Position numbers and translations under genes: made by a program. Below the pieces are notes generated by a model. The model was given only the letters and a program-made list of their open reading frames with translations, searched no databases and was not told the origin of the DNA. A stretch of 5,872 nucleotides of DNA, taken from assembly GCA_016284575.1 (NCBI GenBank), contig JAEEPD010000234.1, positions 1 through 5,872 on the forward strand, given 5' to 3'. The DNA comes from Bacillota bacterium. GTDB lineage: Bacteria > Bacillota > Clostridia > Peptostreptococcales > Anaerovoracaceae. Positions 1-5,872 of this stretch are shown piece after piece (positions within the stretch are counted from its first letter, which is position 1; each line of letters begins with the position of its first letter).

Positions 1-925
1 CAGAGAAGACACAGCCAACATCCATAAAAACGTGATAATCGCCCTTATCCCCCAGCTTCTGGTGTCAATCTGGATCTTCGGCTGGAGGGCTCTGGTCCTG
101 ACCGCAGCCTGCACAGCCTTCTGCGTAATATTTGAATGGGTCATCAGAAGAGTTCTGGGCCGCAGCAGCACCATAGGGGACCTGAGCGCAGTCATCACCG
201 GCATTCTGCTGGCCTTCTGCCTGCCCGTTTCCATACCCCTTTGGATGGCAGCAGTGGGATGCTTCAGCGCCATAGTGGTGGTGAAGCAGCTCTTCGGAGG
301 CCTGGGACAGAACTTCGCGAATCCCGCAAATACGGCAAGGATAGTGCTTCTCCTGAGCTTCCCCACCGCCATGAACAGCTGGGCTGTGACCAGCCGCATG
401 AGCGAAGCAGTCCGCTCAGCCGCCGGTATCGAAGGCGTCACAGGACCCACGCCCCTGATGCTTTTTGCGGAAAACAAGAACGTGCCAACGAATATGGACC
501 TTTTCCTTGGCCGGGTCAACGGCCCCATGGGAGAGATAAGCGGCCTGGCCCTTCTTATAGGCGGAGCCTGGCTCATCTATAAGAAGATAATCGGACCCGA
601 GATACCCGCGAGCTTTATTGGCACGGTGGCCCTCATGTCCCTTATCATGGGCATGGATCCCCTCTTCCACATCCTGGCCGGAGGCGTTATGCTTGGGGCC
701 TTCTTCATGGCCTGCGACTACACCACCAGCCCCGTCACAGCCTCAGGGAAGATCATCTTCGGCATAGGCTGCGGCCTTTTCACCATGCTTATACGGGCCT
801 ACGCCATCTACCCGGAAGGCGTGCCCTTTGCCATACTTCTTATGAACATTCTTACGCCTCTCATAGACAGGGTGACCAGAATCAAGCCTGTGAGAGCGGA
901 AAACCGGAAAGGCGGTGAGAACTGA
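1..925 (+). CDS. rnfD: RnfD, electron transport complex membrane subunit (5' end cut by window)
   Basis: Integral membrane subunit of the Rnf ion-translocating complex, homologous to NqrB. In the family it carries FMN covalently on a Thr in a D-x-x-S/T-G-A-T motif facing the outside. The frame is open from base 2 to the left edge, and the residues before the GTG at 32 (REDTANIHKN) fit the family's N-terminal region, so the true start lies upstream and roughly 20 residues are missing. Visible family signatures are an N-terminal hydrophobic helix (VIIALIPQLL), KQLFGGLGQNFANPANTAR, a long series of membrane helices, MLGAFFMACDYTTSP and a C-terminal helix ending near IDRVTR. The FMN site reads EGVTGPTPL: the acceptor Thr (codon 449-451) is kept, but Asp is Glu and Ala is Pro (446-448). 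Its TGA overlaps the rnfG ATG by one base. NqrB is less likely because that protein is longer. Family call very secure; cofactor state uncertain. Confidence 0.95.
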   Translation, partial: REDTANIHKNVIIALIPQLLVSIWIFGWRALVLTAACTAFCVIFEWVIRRVLGRSSTIGDLSAVITGILLAFCLPVSIPLWMAAVGCFSAIVVVKQLFGGLGQNFANPANTARIVLLLSFPTAMNSWAVTSRMSEAVRSAAGIEGVTGPTPLMLFAENKNVPTNMDLFLGRVNGPMGEISGLALLIGGAWLIYKKIIGPEIPASFIGTVALMSLIMGMDPLFHILAGGVMLGAFFMACDYTTSPVTASGKIIFGIGCGLFTMLIRAYAIYPEGVPFAILLMNILTPLIDRVTRIKPVRAENRKGGEN

Positions 926-1518
926 TGCCTGAGGAAAGACGTTCAAGCCCCATAGGAGAAGCTGTGGTCCTGCTCTCCATCATTCTTGTGACCGCCCTGC
1001 TGCTGTTCGTGATCCATCAGGTGACCGCGCCCCAGATCGAAAAGCAGGAGGCGCTGCAGACTGAAAGCCTGCTCGCTGAGCTTCTTCCCGACGGCGAGGA
1101 TTTTTCCCTCGCTGAGGATGCGGAGCCCATGGAGGGCATAGTCAGCATTTACCGGGCGGGAAATGACGAGGGCTACGTGATCGTTTCCGCCGTCAAGGAC
1201 CTTCAGGGGCCGGTGACGGTAATGACCGCCATAGACCGGGAGGGCCAGATAACTGCCGTGAGAGCGACCGAAGGCGAAGCAGGAAACACTGAGAAAAAGC
1301 CTGCTCTGCCGGGCTTTATAGACCAGTACACAGCCTCCGGAAACATTACCGGAGCAAGGATCAGTGAGGATGCGAAGGGCCTTGAGCTGCCCGCTGGCGC
1401 CCCCTATTCAAGAAGAGCCGTAATTAGCGGCGTTAACCTTGCGGTGATGCAGTACAAGGAGCTGCTTGGGGACGCAGGCGCAGATGTAGATGAAGAGAAG
1501 GGAGGGGACCAGCAGTGA
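925..1518 (+). CDS. rnfG: RnfG-like subunit lacking the FMN attachment site
   Basis: RnfG is a single-span membrane protein with an outward FMN-binding domain; normal members carry FMN on the Thr of an S/T-G-A-T motif. This 197-residue protein, of usual length, has one N-terminal membrane helix (about residues 12-32), the family's following stretch (HQVTAPQIEKQEAL), the FMN-domain core (GYVIVSAVKDLQGPVTVM) and the tail SRRAVISGVN, which matches the segment that normally follows the flavin motif. The motif itself is AGAP (residues 157-160), with Pro160 (codon CCC, 1402-1404) where the flavin-bearing Thr belongs. The ETPGLG loop is also gone, replaced by EAGNTE at residues 118-123. The C-terminus is acidic and low-complexity. 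The ATG at 925 overlaps the rnfD stop and has a GGTGAGA just upstream. Orthology follows from position and core alignment; flavin loss is an inference from the missing residues. Confidence 0.9.
   Translation: MPEERRSSPIGEAVVLLSIILVTALLLFVIHQVTAPQIEKQEALQTESLLAELLPDGEDFSLAEDAEPMEGIVSIYRAGNDEGYVIVSAVKDLQGPVTVMTAIDREGQITAVRATEGEAGNTEKKPALPGFIDQYTASGNITGARISEDAKGLELPAGAPYSRRAVISGVNLAVMQYKELLGDAGADVDEEKGGDQQ
1501..1507 (+). promoter_or_regulatory. Shine-Dalgarno site for rnfE
   Basis: GGAGGGG lies inside the end of rnfG, 7 bases before the GTG at 1515. The next in-frame ATG, at 1527, would be about 19 bases away, so the site supports GTG as the rnfE start. Confidence 0.7.
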
Positions 1519-2132
1519 AAAGAAAAATGGATATCTTTCTGGACGGGCTTCTTCGGCAGAACCCCCTTCTGGTGCTGCTCCTCGGTGTGGGCCCCAGCCT
1601 CTCCGTTTCGACCCACGCCTCAGACGCCCTTCGGATGGGCCTTTGCGTAAGCTTTATACTGATAATCTCCAACATCATGCTGTCGGCTCTTAAGCGCATC
1701 ATCCCCCAGGCCGTGCGCATACCCTGCTATGTTACTGTGATCGCCGGCATGGTGACTCTGCAGCAGATGCTGCTGAGGGCCTACCTTCCGGGCAGCTATG
1801 CCTCTGTGGGCCCCTACCTGTCCCTGACCGTCATAAACTGCATTATTCTTGGCCGGGCAGAGGCCTTCGCCAGCAGAAACAGCATTGCGAACTCAGCTCT
1901 GGACGGCTTTTCCATGGGACTGGGATACACTGCCATTCTGACCATTACAGCCATGATACGCGAGCTCTTCGGCTATGGTACCCTCTTCGGCATGGATGTG
2001 ACCTTCGGGCGCATCACCCCCATGAGCATCTTCCTGATGGCTCCCGGCGGGCTCTTCGTCTTAGGCTGCCTTGCAGCGCTGATAAAAAAGATAAGCGCTT
2101 CCGCGGCTGAGGAAGGAGGGCAGGAGAAATGA
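1515..2132 (+). CDS. rnfE: RnfE-like membrane subunit, one of two cluster cysteines missing
   Basis: RnfE (NqrD homologue) is a six-helix membrane protein that pairs with RnfA as an inverted-topology twin. In Rnf/Nqr the two proteins together bind a [2Fe-2S] cluster in the membrane, each through two cysteines. At 205 residues it has normal length and clear signatures: RQNPLLVLLLG, RIPCYVTVIAGMV, INCIILGRAEAFA, SALDGFSMGLG, REL-GYGTLFG and APGG. The first half-site, usually LG-x-CP-x-L, reads LGVGPSL with Gly26 (codon GGC, 1590-1592). The second keeps Cys109 (1839-1841). Extra cysteines at residues 44 and 71 are not the usual ligands. It begins with GTG inside the rnfG stop (GTGA overlap) behind a good ribosome site, and ends in an ATGA overlap with rnfA. 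Subunit identity is secure; cluster loss is inferred. Confidence 0.94.
   Translation: MKRKMDIFLDGLLRQNPLLVLLLGVGPSLSVSTHASDALRMGLCVSFILIISNIMLSALKRIIPQAVRIPCYVTVIAGMVTLQQMLLRAYLPGSYASVGPYLSLTVINCIILGRAEAFASRNSIANSALDGFSMGLGYTAILTITAMIRELFGYGTLFGMDVTFGRITPMSIFLMAPGGLFVLGCLAALIKKISASAAEEGGQEK
2115..2120 (+). promoter_or_regulatory. Shine-Dalgarno site for rnfA
   Basis: GGAGGG ends 8 bases before the rnfA ATG at 2129, within the last codons of rnfE. A second purine run (AGGAG, 2122-2126) is too close to the start to be the main site. Confidence 0.65.
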
Positions 2133-2722
2133 GAAGCCTTTTATGGGTCATAATGAGCGCTGTTCTTGCCAACAACCTGGTCCTGGTGAAATTTCAGGGC
2201 CTGACGCCCTTCCTCGGAACCACGGGCAGGCTGCGCTCTGCCCTCCACATGTCCCTTATAACCTGGGGGCTCATGACGGCAGGCACTGCAATAACCTGGC
2301 CCCTGCAGCACTTTGTCATTGGGCCGAAGGGGCTGGATTACATGAGTGTAGTCATCTTCGCCCTGGTGATAGCTGCTCTTGTGCAGTTCATGGAGCGGGT
2401 CATTAAAAGCCTTAAGCCCGGGATACTGGAGGAGCTGGGCATTTATCCTGTGCTGCTGGCTGCAAACAGCGCGGTCCTGGGTGTCTGCACGGACAGCATG
2501 CTGGCTTCCACCGGCTACGGAGATGCAGTCTTCACAGCCTTTGGAGCCGGTCTTGGCTTTTTCATAGCCATGATGATGTTTGCCGGTATCCAGGAGCGGA
2601 TCGAAGACAACGACATCCCCGAATCCTTCAGGGGCGTGCCCGCCACCCTGATTGCAGCAGCCATAGTGAGCCTCAGCTTTATGGGCTTCTACGGCATAGT
2701 GGACGGGATCTTTGGAATGTAA
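2129..2722 (+). CDS. rnfA: RnfA-like membrane subunit without the cluster cysteines
   Basis: RnfA (NqrE homologue) is a six-helix protein that joins RnfE to form the membrane core of the complex. The 197-residue length is typical, and the sequence tracks E. coli RsxA closely: NNLVLVKFQGLTPFLG against NNFVLVKFLGLCPFMG, then VQFMERVIK, LGIYPVLLAANSAVLGV, FAGIQERIEDNDIPESFRG and SLSFMGFYGIV. Both conserved cysteines are replaced: Thr26 (codon ACG, 2204-2206) in the GLCPF position and Ser114 (codon AGC, 2468-2470) in the NCAVLG position. A new cysteine appears at residue 120, six residues on. The gene overlaps rnfE by 4 bases and is followed at once by a terminator, so it is the last gene of the operon and rnfB does not follow it. 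Family call is very secure; the missing [2Fe-2S] site is a strong inference because both half-sites are plainly aligned. Confidence 0.95.
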   Translation: MRSLLWVIMSAVLANNLVLVKFQGLTPFLGTTGRLRSALHMSLITWGLMTAGTAITWPLQHFVIGPKGLDYMSVVIFALVIAALVQFMERVIKSLKPGILEELGIYPVLLAANSAVLGVCTDSMLASTGYGDAVFTAFGAGLGFFIAMMMFAGIQERIEDNDIPESFRGVPATLIAAAIVSLSFMGFYGIVDGIFGM

Positions 2723-2762
2723 AAAAAATGACTGCTGCGGAGGACTTCCGCAGCAGTTTTTT
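2721..2762. terminator. Bidirectional intrinsic terminator between convergent operons
   Basis: An 11-bp perfect stem, 2731-2741 (ACTGCTGCGGA) with 2747-2757, closes a 5-base loop. On the + strand it is followed by a T run (2757-2762), ending the rnf operon 8 bases after the rnfA stop. On the - strand the same hairpin is followed, two bases later, by a run of eight T (complement of 2721-2728), ending the kinase operon. The symmetric layout fits a shared terminator for both directions. Confidence 0.93.
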
Positions 2763-2768
2763 CATGCT

Positions 2769-4304
2769 TTATTTAAGCTGATGCATAAGATCTTTATTGC
2801 GCTCGTAGAGCTCGCCGAAGATCTTTTTGTATTTCTGATATTTGCCGTAGCTTTCCATGTCCGGCTCCACCACCCGGGCTATGCGGATGGCGCTCCGAAG
2901 TTCCTTAAAGCTTTGGAAGCGTCCGTCTGCCAGAGCAGCCATGAGGGCGTCGCCGTAGGAAGCGCCCACAGTCACCTCCGGGATCTCCACCTGCCTGCCC
3001 AGTATGTCCGCCGTGATCTGCATCCAGGCGGCATTTTTAGTGCCTCCGCCCACGGCCATTATGTGCTTCAGCTCTATGCCGTGCTCCTCCATGATGTCCG
3101 CGTGCTGGGCGATGCTGTAGCCCACCCCCTCCAGAGCCGATTTGTACATGTGGGCTCTGCCGTGCTTCAGGGTCAGGCCGAAGATAAGGCCTCTGGCCGA
3201 TGGGTCGTTTATCGGGGTGCGCTCCCCGGCAAAATAGGGGAGGGTGATGAGGCCATCGCTGCCCGCAGGTATGGCGTCCAGCCCCGAATAGAGCTCGGTG
3301 CCGCTGACCATGGTGGTGAAGGCGTTTTTGCCCCCTGCAGCCTCCTCGCTCAGAAGATCAGGGAATATCACGTCTCTGTACCAGCGGGTGAGGGTCCCGG
3401 CGGTGTTGGTGGCGCCTGACACGCTGTAGCAGCCGGGGACAGTGAAATTATTGCCCCTTACCCGGTCGTCCCGCACCAGGTGGTCCGTGCAGCAGTAGAT
3501 GAAAAGGGTGGAGCCGAACTGCAGCATCATGTCTCCCGGGTCCAGAACGCCCACGCTTATGGCCTCAGCAGTGGAGTCCCCGGTGCCTGTTATGACCGCT
3601 GTTCCCTCCGCAAGGCCCGTCTCGCGGGCTGCCTGAGCCGTCACCCGTCCTGCGAAGGCGTTCACCTGCTGAGCAGCAGCCAGCTGGTCCGGCCTGCAGA
3701 AAAGAGCGCATTCATCTTCGTTAATGCTGCCGTCAGCCCTGTAAAGAGGCTTGAAGGACGCCTTGGCAAGAAACTGGTCGATGACGTAGTTTCCGGTGAG
3801 CTTCGCGGCGATGAAGGAGGCCCCGGTCAGGAATTTGCAGGCCTTTTCCCAGACCGCGGGCTCGTTGTTCTTTATCCAGAGTATCTTGGGGGATACGTCG
3901 CTGGTGACTATGGGGCCGCCGAAGAGCTCCCTGACCCGGTCCGGGCCGTAGTGATCCGTGAGCCAGCGGATCTCCTCCACGGCTCTCGAATCGATGCCGT
4001 AGAGAATGGCCTTTCTTAAGGGCCTGCAGTTTTCATCCACCGGCAGGCAGTCGCTGCCCAGAGTGCTTCCGCCCACGCAGGCTATATCCGCCGGATCCAC
4101 GCCGGAGGAGGCTATCAGAGCCTTTGAAAGGCGGCAGAAATCACCCCACCAGACAGCCTCGGCATCGTGCTCGTAAAAGCCCTCCCGGGGATTTTCCATG
4201 CCGTGGGGACAGCTCTCCTGCGCAGCTATCCTGCAGCCCTCATCTATCAGGACCCCCTTGCTCTCAAAGGTCCCGATGTCTATGCCCATGTAGTATTTCG
4301 GCAT
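2769..4304 (-). CDS. FGGY-family carbohydrate kinase (xylulokinase-like)
   Basis: A cytoplasmic sugar kinase that transfers phosphate from ATP to a hydroxyl of a ketose, polyol or related sugar. At 511 residues it has the usual FGGY length with both actin-fold domains: the N-terminal phosphate loop GIDIGTFESKG (7-17), the substrate-side region GSTLGSDCLPVD (79-90) and ILYGIDSRA, the catalytic-Asp motif TGTGDST with Asp243, the FGGY signature region GERTPINDPSARG (360-372), the adenosine-binding VGGGTKNAAW (418-427) and GASYGDALMAAL. No key element is missing. It starts one base after the stop of the BtpA-family gene, with AAAGG nine bases before the ATG, so the two are co-transcribed and probably coupled. 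The substrate is not clear: the usual xylulokinase SGQMHG is GSTLGSD here, so xylulose should not be assumed. The transcript ends at the shared hairpin. Confidence 0.93.
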   Translation of the reverse strand: MPKYYMGIDIGTFESKGVLIDEGCRIAAQESCPHGMENPREGFYEHDAEAVWWGDFCRLSKALIASSGVDPADIACVGGSTLGSDCLPVDENCRPLRKAILYGIDSRAVEEIRWLTDHYGPDRVRELFGGPIVTSDVSPKILWIKNNEPAVWEKACKFLTGASFIAAKLTGNYVIDQFLAKASFKPLYRADGSINEDECALFCRPDQLAAAQQVNAFAGRVTAQAARETGLAEGTAVITGTGDSTAEAISVGVLDPGDMMLQFGSTLFIYCCTDHLVRDDRVRGNNFTVPGCYSVSGATNTAGTLTRWYRDVIFPDLLSEEAAGGKNAFTTMVSGTELYSGLDAIPAGSDGLITLPYFAGERTPINDPSARGLIFGLTLKHGRAHMYKSALEGVGYSIAQHADIMEEHGIELKHIMAVGGGTKNAAWMQITADILGRQVEIPEVTVGASYGDALMAALADGRFQSFKELRSAIRIARVVEPDMESYGKYQKYKKIFGELYERNKDLMHQLK

Positions 4305-4305
4305 T

Positions 4306-5112
4306 TTACAGCGCCTTTCTGTAGTCCTTTACTATGTCCATGAATTCCTTAACAAGCTCCGGGTCCGCATGGCCGCTGAAGCCGCCCCGCTTGAAGGCCG
4401 TGCCCACCAGGGCGCCGTCGCAGACGCTGAGCATGCGGGTGATGTTCGCAGCGGTGCAGCCGGTGTTGGCAAACACGGGAACATTGCCCGAAACGGAGCG
4501 AACCTCCTCGATGAGAGACGTATCGGTCTCGCTGCCTGCGCTGGCTCCGGAAACGCAGAGCCCGTCGGGAAGATCGTGGAATATGATGGATTTTGTTATC
4601 TTTTTAATGTCCCGGGGCGCCAGATAGGTATCGGACTCGGGATTCACCTTGAACAGCATCTTCAGGTCCGGCCGTCCCAGCTCCTGTCTGCGGCGCACAT
4701 AGGCGGCGGGGTCCGTATCGGTGATGCCGCTCTCTCCTATGTATGCCCCGGTAAAGGTGTTGCGCACGAAATCCGCACCCAGTGCCGCACCCATTTCCAC
4801 CGTCGCCATGGGGTTAAGCACCACATTCACGCCGAAGGGTATGCTCAGGGACTCCCTGAGACGGCCGATAACGTAGGCCATGGCGGAGATGGTCACCGCA
4901 GGAGCCCTGTGCTGATAGGGCAGGCTGAATTCGTTGGCTATGAGCACGCCGTCCACACCGCCCCTCTGAAGGGCATCCAGCTCCTTAAGAGCGCATTCAG
5001 TCACATATTCCAGGCCTTTTTCCGCGTCGAAAAGGGGGTCACCCGGCAGCGCTCTCAGGTGCAGCAGCGCAATAACAGGCTTCTTGACTCTGAATAGTTC
5101 TTCTGTCCACAT
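4306..5112 (-). CDS. BtpA/SgcQ-family TIM-barrel protein
   Basis: A 268-residue soluble protein of the BtpA family, a TIM-barrel group that includes E. coli SgcQ from a carbohydrate operon and the cyanobacterial photosystem I biogenesis factor BtpA. Its reaction is not established. Family marks are the first strand VIALLHLRALPGDP (13-26), GGVDGVLIANEF (51-62), GVNVVLN (94-100), GADFVRNTFTGAYIGESGI (112-130), GLCVSGASAGSETD (184-197) and the end-of-barrel phosphate-site-like NTGCTAANI and DGALVGTAFK (232-241). The segment that often holds a V-K-H-A motif in the family reads FKVNPESD here, a divergence. The ATG at 5112 has GAGG eight bases upstream. Placement between an isomerase/epimerase-like gene and a sugar kinase points to sugar catabolism rather than a photosystem role. 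No signal peptide or membrane helix is seen. Confidence 0.88.
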   Translation of the reverse strand: MWTEELFRVKKPVIALLHLRALPGDPLFDAEKGLEYVTECALKELDALQRGGVDGVLIANEFSLPYQHRAPAVTISAMAYVIGRLRESLSIPFGVNVVLNPMATVEMGAALGADFVRNTFTGAYIGESGITDTDPAAYVRRRQELGRPDLKMLFKVNPESDTYLAPRDIKKITKSIIFHDLPDGLCVSGASAGSETDTSLIEEVRSVSGNVPVFANTGCTAANITRMLSVCDGALVGTAFKRGGFSGHADPELVKEFMDIVKDYRKAL

Positions 5113-5193
5113 TGTTTTTTCCTCGCAGTATTATTCCGGCCGGAGGCCGCAGCCCGGTAAGCCATAGGGCCGCCCGTGCCTTACGGAGCGGGA
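5113..5193 (-). other. GC-rich 81-base spacer with weak hairpin potential
   Basis: The only notable gap in the - strand cassette. It holds short self-complementary pieces (CCGGCCGG at 5136-5143; CCGGTAAG near 5154-5161 against CTTACGG near 5180-5186, with one bulged base). There is no T run after either, so neither is a convincing intrinsic terminator, and no clear -35/-10 pair is present. It could fold in the mRNA and set relative expression, but that is a guess. Confidence 0.3.
5121..5124 (-). promoter_or_regulatory. Shine-Dalgarno site for the BtpA-family gene
   Basis: On the - strand GAGG is followed by eight A-rich bases and then the ATG at 5112. This supports that start and separate ribosome entry after the 81-base gap from the isomerase/epimerase gene. 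Confidence 0.6.
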
Positions 5194-5872
5194 TCAGTAA
5201 AGATACTCGCTCCAGACCTCCAGATTCTTCTGATCGTATTCGAAGGGCTTAAGGTAGTAGGGACCGTAGGTCAGCTCCTGGCTGAGCATGCCGCTGTAGC
5301 CGTTGGCCTTCAGGACCTTCAGATCCTCTCCCAGATTTCTGGTGCCCTCGCCCCAGATGAAGTGGTAATAGGGATTTCCGTCCACCATGTGGGTGTGGAT
5401 TATGTTCTCGGGACCGAAAAGATCGAACCAGTCCTGTATGCTCTCCCCTGCCACCCCCATGGCCGTGAAGTCTATCATGGCTCTGAATCTGGGGCTGCCC
5501 ACCTTGTCCATTATATACTTTATATCCGCCGCGCGCCAGCCAATGAGGGATTCCTGAGGCCTCAGGGATTCGCAGGCCATAGTAACATCCAGGCTCTCCC
5601 CAAGCTCCGCCAGCCGCTGGAACATCTCTATGCAGCGCTGCCTGCCCAGCTCCGGAGCCTCGTTCCAGTAGCCCCAGCCGGTGTTGGCCTGCATGATATG
5701 GCAGTCCAGTTCAGCCGCCAGCCTCATGGCGTTGGCGAAGTAGCTGTAGGTCTGCTCTATGACGTCCTTTTCTCTGACTGCGAACTGGTAGCGGAAGCGG
5801 CAGTTCTGGGCGGAAATGACCCTCACCTTCAGCCCGTGGTCCTTCAGCAGCTGCTTCTGGCTGCTGACGTCA
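5194..5872 (-). CDS. Sugar phosphate isomerase/epimerase-like TIM barrel (5' end cut by window)
   Basis: A member of the xylose-isomerase-like TIM-barrel superfamily (AP endonuclease 2 fold), which holds D-tagatose 3-epimerase, IolE and related metal-dependent sugar isomerases, epimerases and dehydratases. The frame stays open to the right edge, and residues before the first GTG (5824-5826) read KQLLKDHGLKVRVIS, a typical strand-2 region, so that GTG is internal and roughly 50 N-terminal residues are missing. Likely metal ligands, numbered from that GTG, are Glu86 (MACES), Asp119 (MIDF), a His in HTHMVDG (144 or 146) and Glu184 (LSQEL), giving the family's Glu-Asp-His-Glu set; GEGT (159-162) is the usual loop. 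It is the first visible gene of the - strand cassette, 81 bases before the BtpA-family gene. Exact reaction and substrate cannot be told. Confidence 0.87.
   Translation of the reverse strand, partial: DVSSQKQLLKDHGLKVRVISAQNCRFRYQFAVREKDVIEQTYSYFANAMRLAAELDCHIMQANTGWGYWNEAPELGRQRCIEMFQRLAELGESLDVTMACESLRPQESLIGWRAADIKYIMDKVGSPRFRAMIDFTAMGVAGESIQDWFDLFGPENIIHTHMVDGNPYYHFIWGEGTRNLGEDLKVLKANGYSGMLSQELTYGPYYLKPFEYDQKNLEVWSEYLY

Noticed and set aside
32..34. GTG at 32 as the rnfD start
   Set aside because: The frame is open to the left edge and the preceding residues match the RnfD N-terminal region; the GTG encodes an internal Val at the first membrane helix.
1..2722. Na+-translocating NADH:quinone reductase (nqrBCDE) instead of rnfDGEA
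   Set aside because: RnfD- and RnfG-sized proteins (about 320 and 197 residues) are shorter than NqrB and NqrC, and the last two genes align best with RsxE and RsxA.
2712..3419. 235-residue + strand frame over the kinase gene
   Set aside because: Antisense shadow of a clear FGGY kinase; no family resemblance and it runs through the terminator hairpin.
4369..5097. 242-residue + strand frame over the BtpA-family gene
   Set aside because: Antisense shadow in GC-rich coding DNA; the - strand frame has clear family motifs.
5113..5135. Promoter upstream of the BtpA-family gene (TAATAC on the - strand)
   Set aside because: A -10-like hexamer alone, with no -35 match at proper spacing; it is more likely part of the leader within the operon.
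5824..5826. GTG (- strand) as the start of the isomerase/epimerase gene
   Set aside because: The frame continues without a stop to the window end, and the residues before it fit an early strand of the barrel.

Overview
The window holds the 3' part of an Rnf-type operon on the + strand (rnfD, rnfG, rnfE, rnfA) and, converging on it from the right, a three-gene carbohydrate cassette on the - strand (TIM-barrel isomerase/epimerase, BtpA/SgcQ-family protein, FGGY kinase). The DNA is moderately GC-rich and uses ATA and AGG codons freely. Clostridia-type RnfD wording (GGLGQNFANPA) and an Rnf operon suggest an anaerobic, probably fermentative bacterium. I cannot name a taxon safely.

Layout. 1-925: rnfD, cut by the left edge. 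925-1518: rnfG. 1515-2132: rnfE. 2129-2722: rnfA. Each gene overlaps the next by 1 or 4 bases, so translation is probably coupled. 2731-2762: a strong hairpin with an A-tract on one side and a T-tract on the other, a bidirectional terminator shared by the two convergent operons. 4304-2769 (-): FGGY kinase, 1 base after the BtpA-family gene. 5112-4306 (-): BtpA/SgcQ-family protein. 5872-5194 (-): isomerase/epimerase, cut by the right edge. There is no gene-free stretch over 300 bases.

The main result is that this Rnf is recognisable by length, topology and gene order, yet it lacks most residues that hold redox cofactors in the membrane part of normal Rnf. RnfA has lost both conserved cysteines (Thr26 and Ser114 instead). 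RnfE has lost one of two (Gly26; Cys109 kept). RnfG has AGAP where the covalent-FMN motif S/T-G-A-T should be, and its ETPGLG motif is also gone. RnfD keeps the FMN-accepting Thr but in an altered motif (EGVTGPT). rnfB is not in its clostridial place after rnfA, because the terminator follows directly. All frames are open and tightly coupled, so this looks like a maintained, repurposed Rnf paralogue rather than a decaying one. What it does instead of, or besides, electron-driven ion pumping is unknown.

The - strand cassette probably isomerises or epimerises a sugar and phosphorylates the product; the BtpA-like TIM barrel may act later in the pathway. The substrate cannot be read from the sequence.
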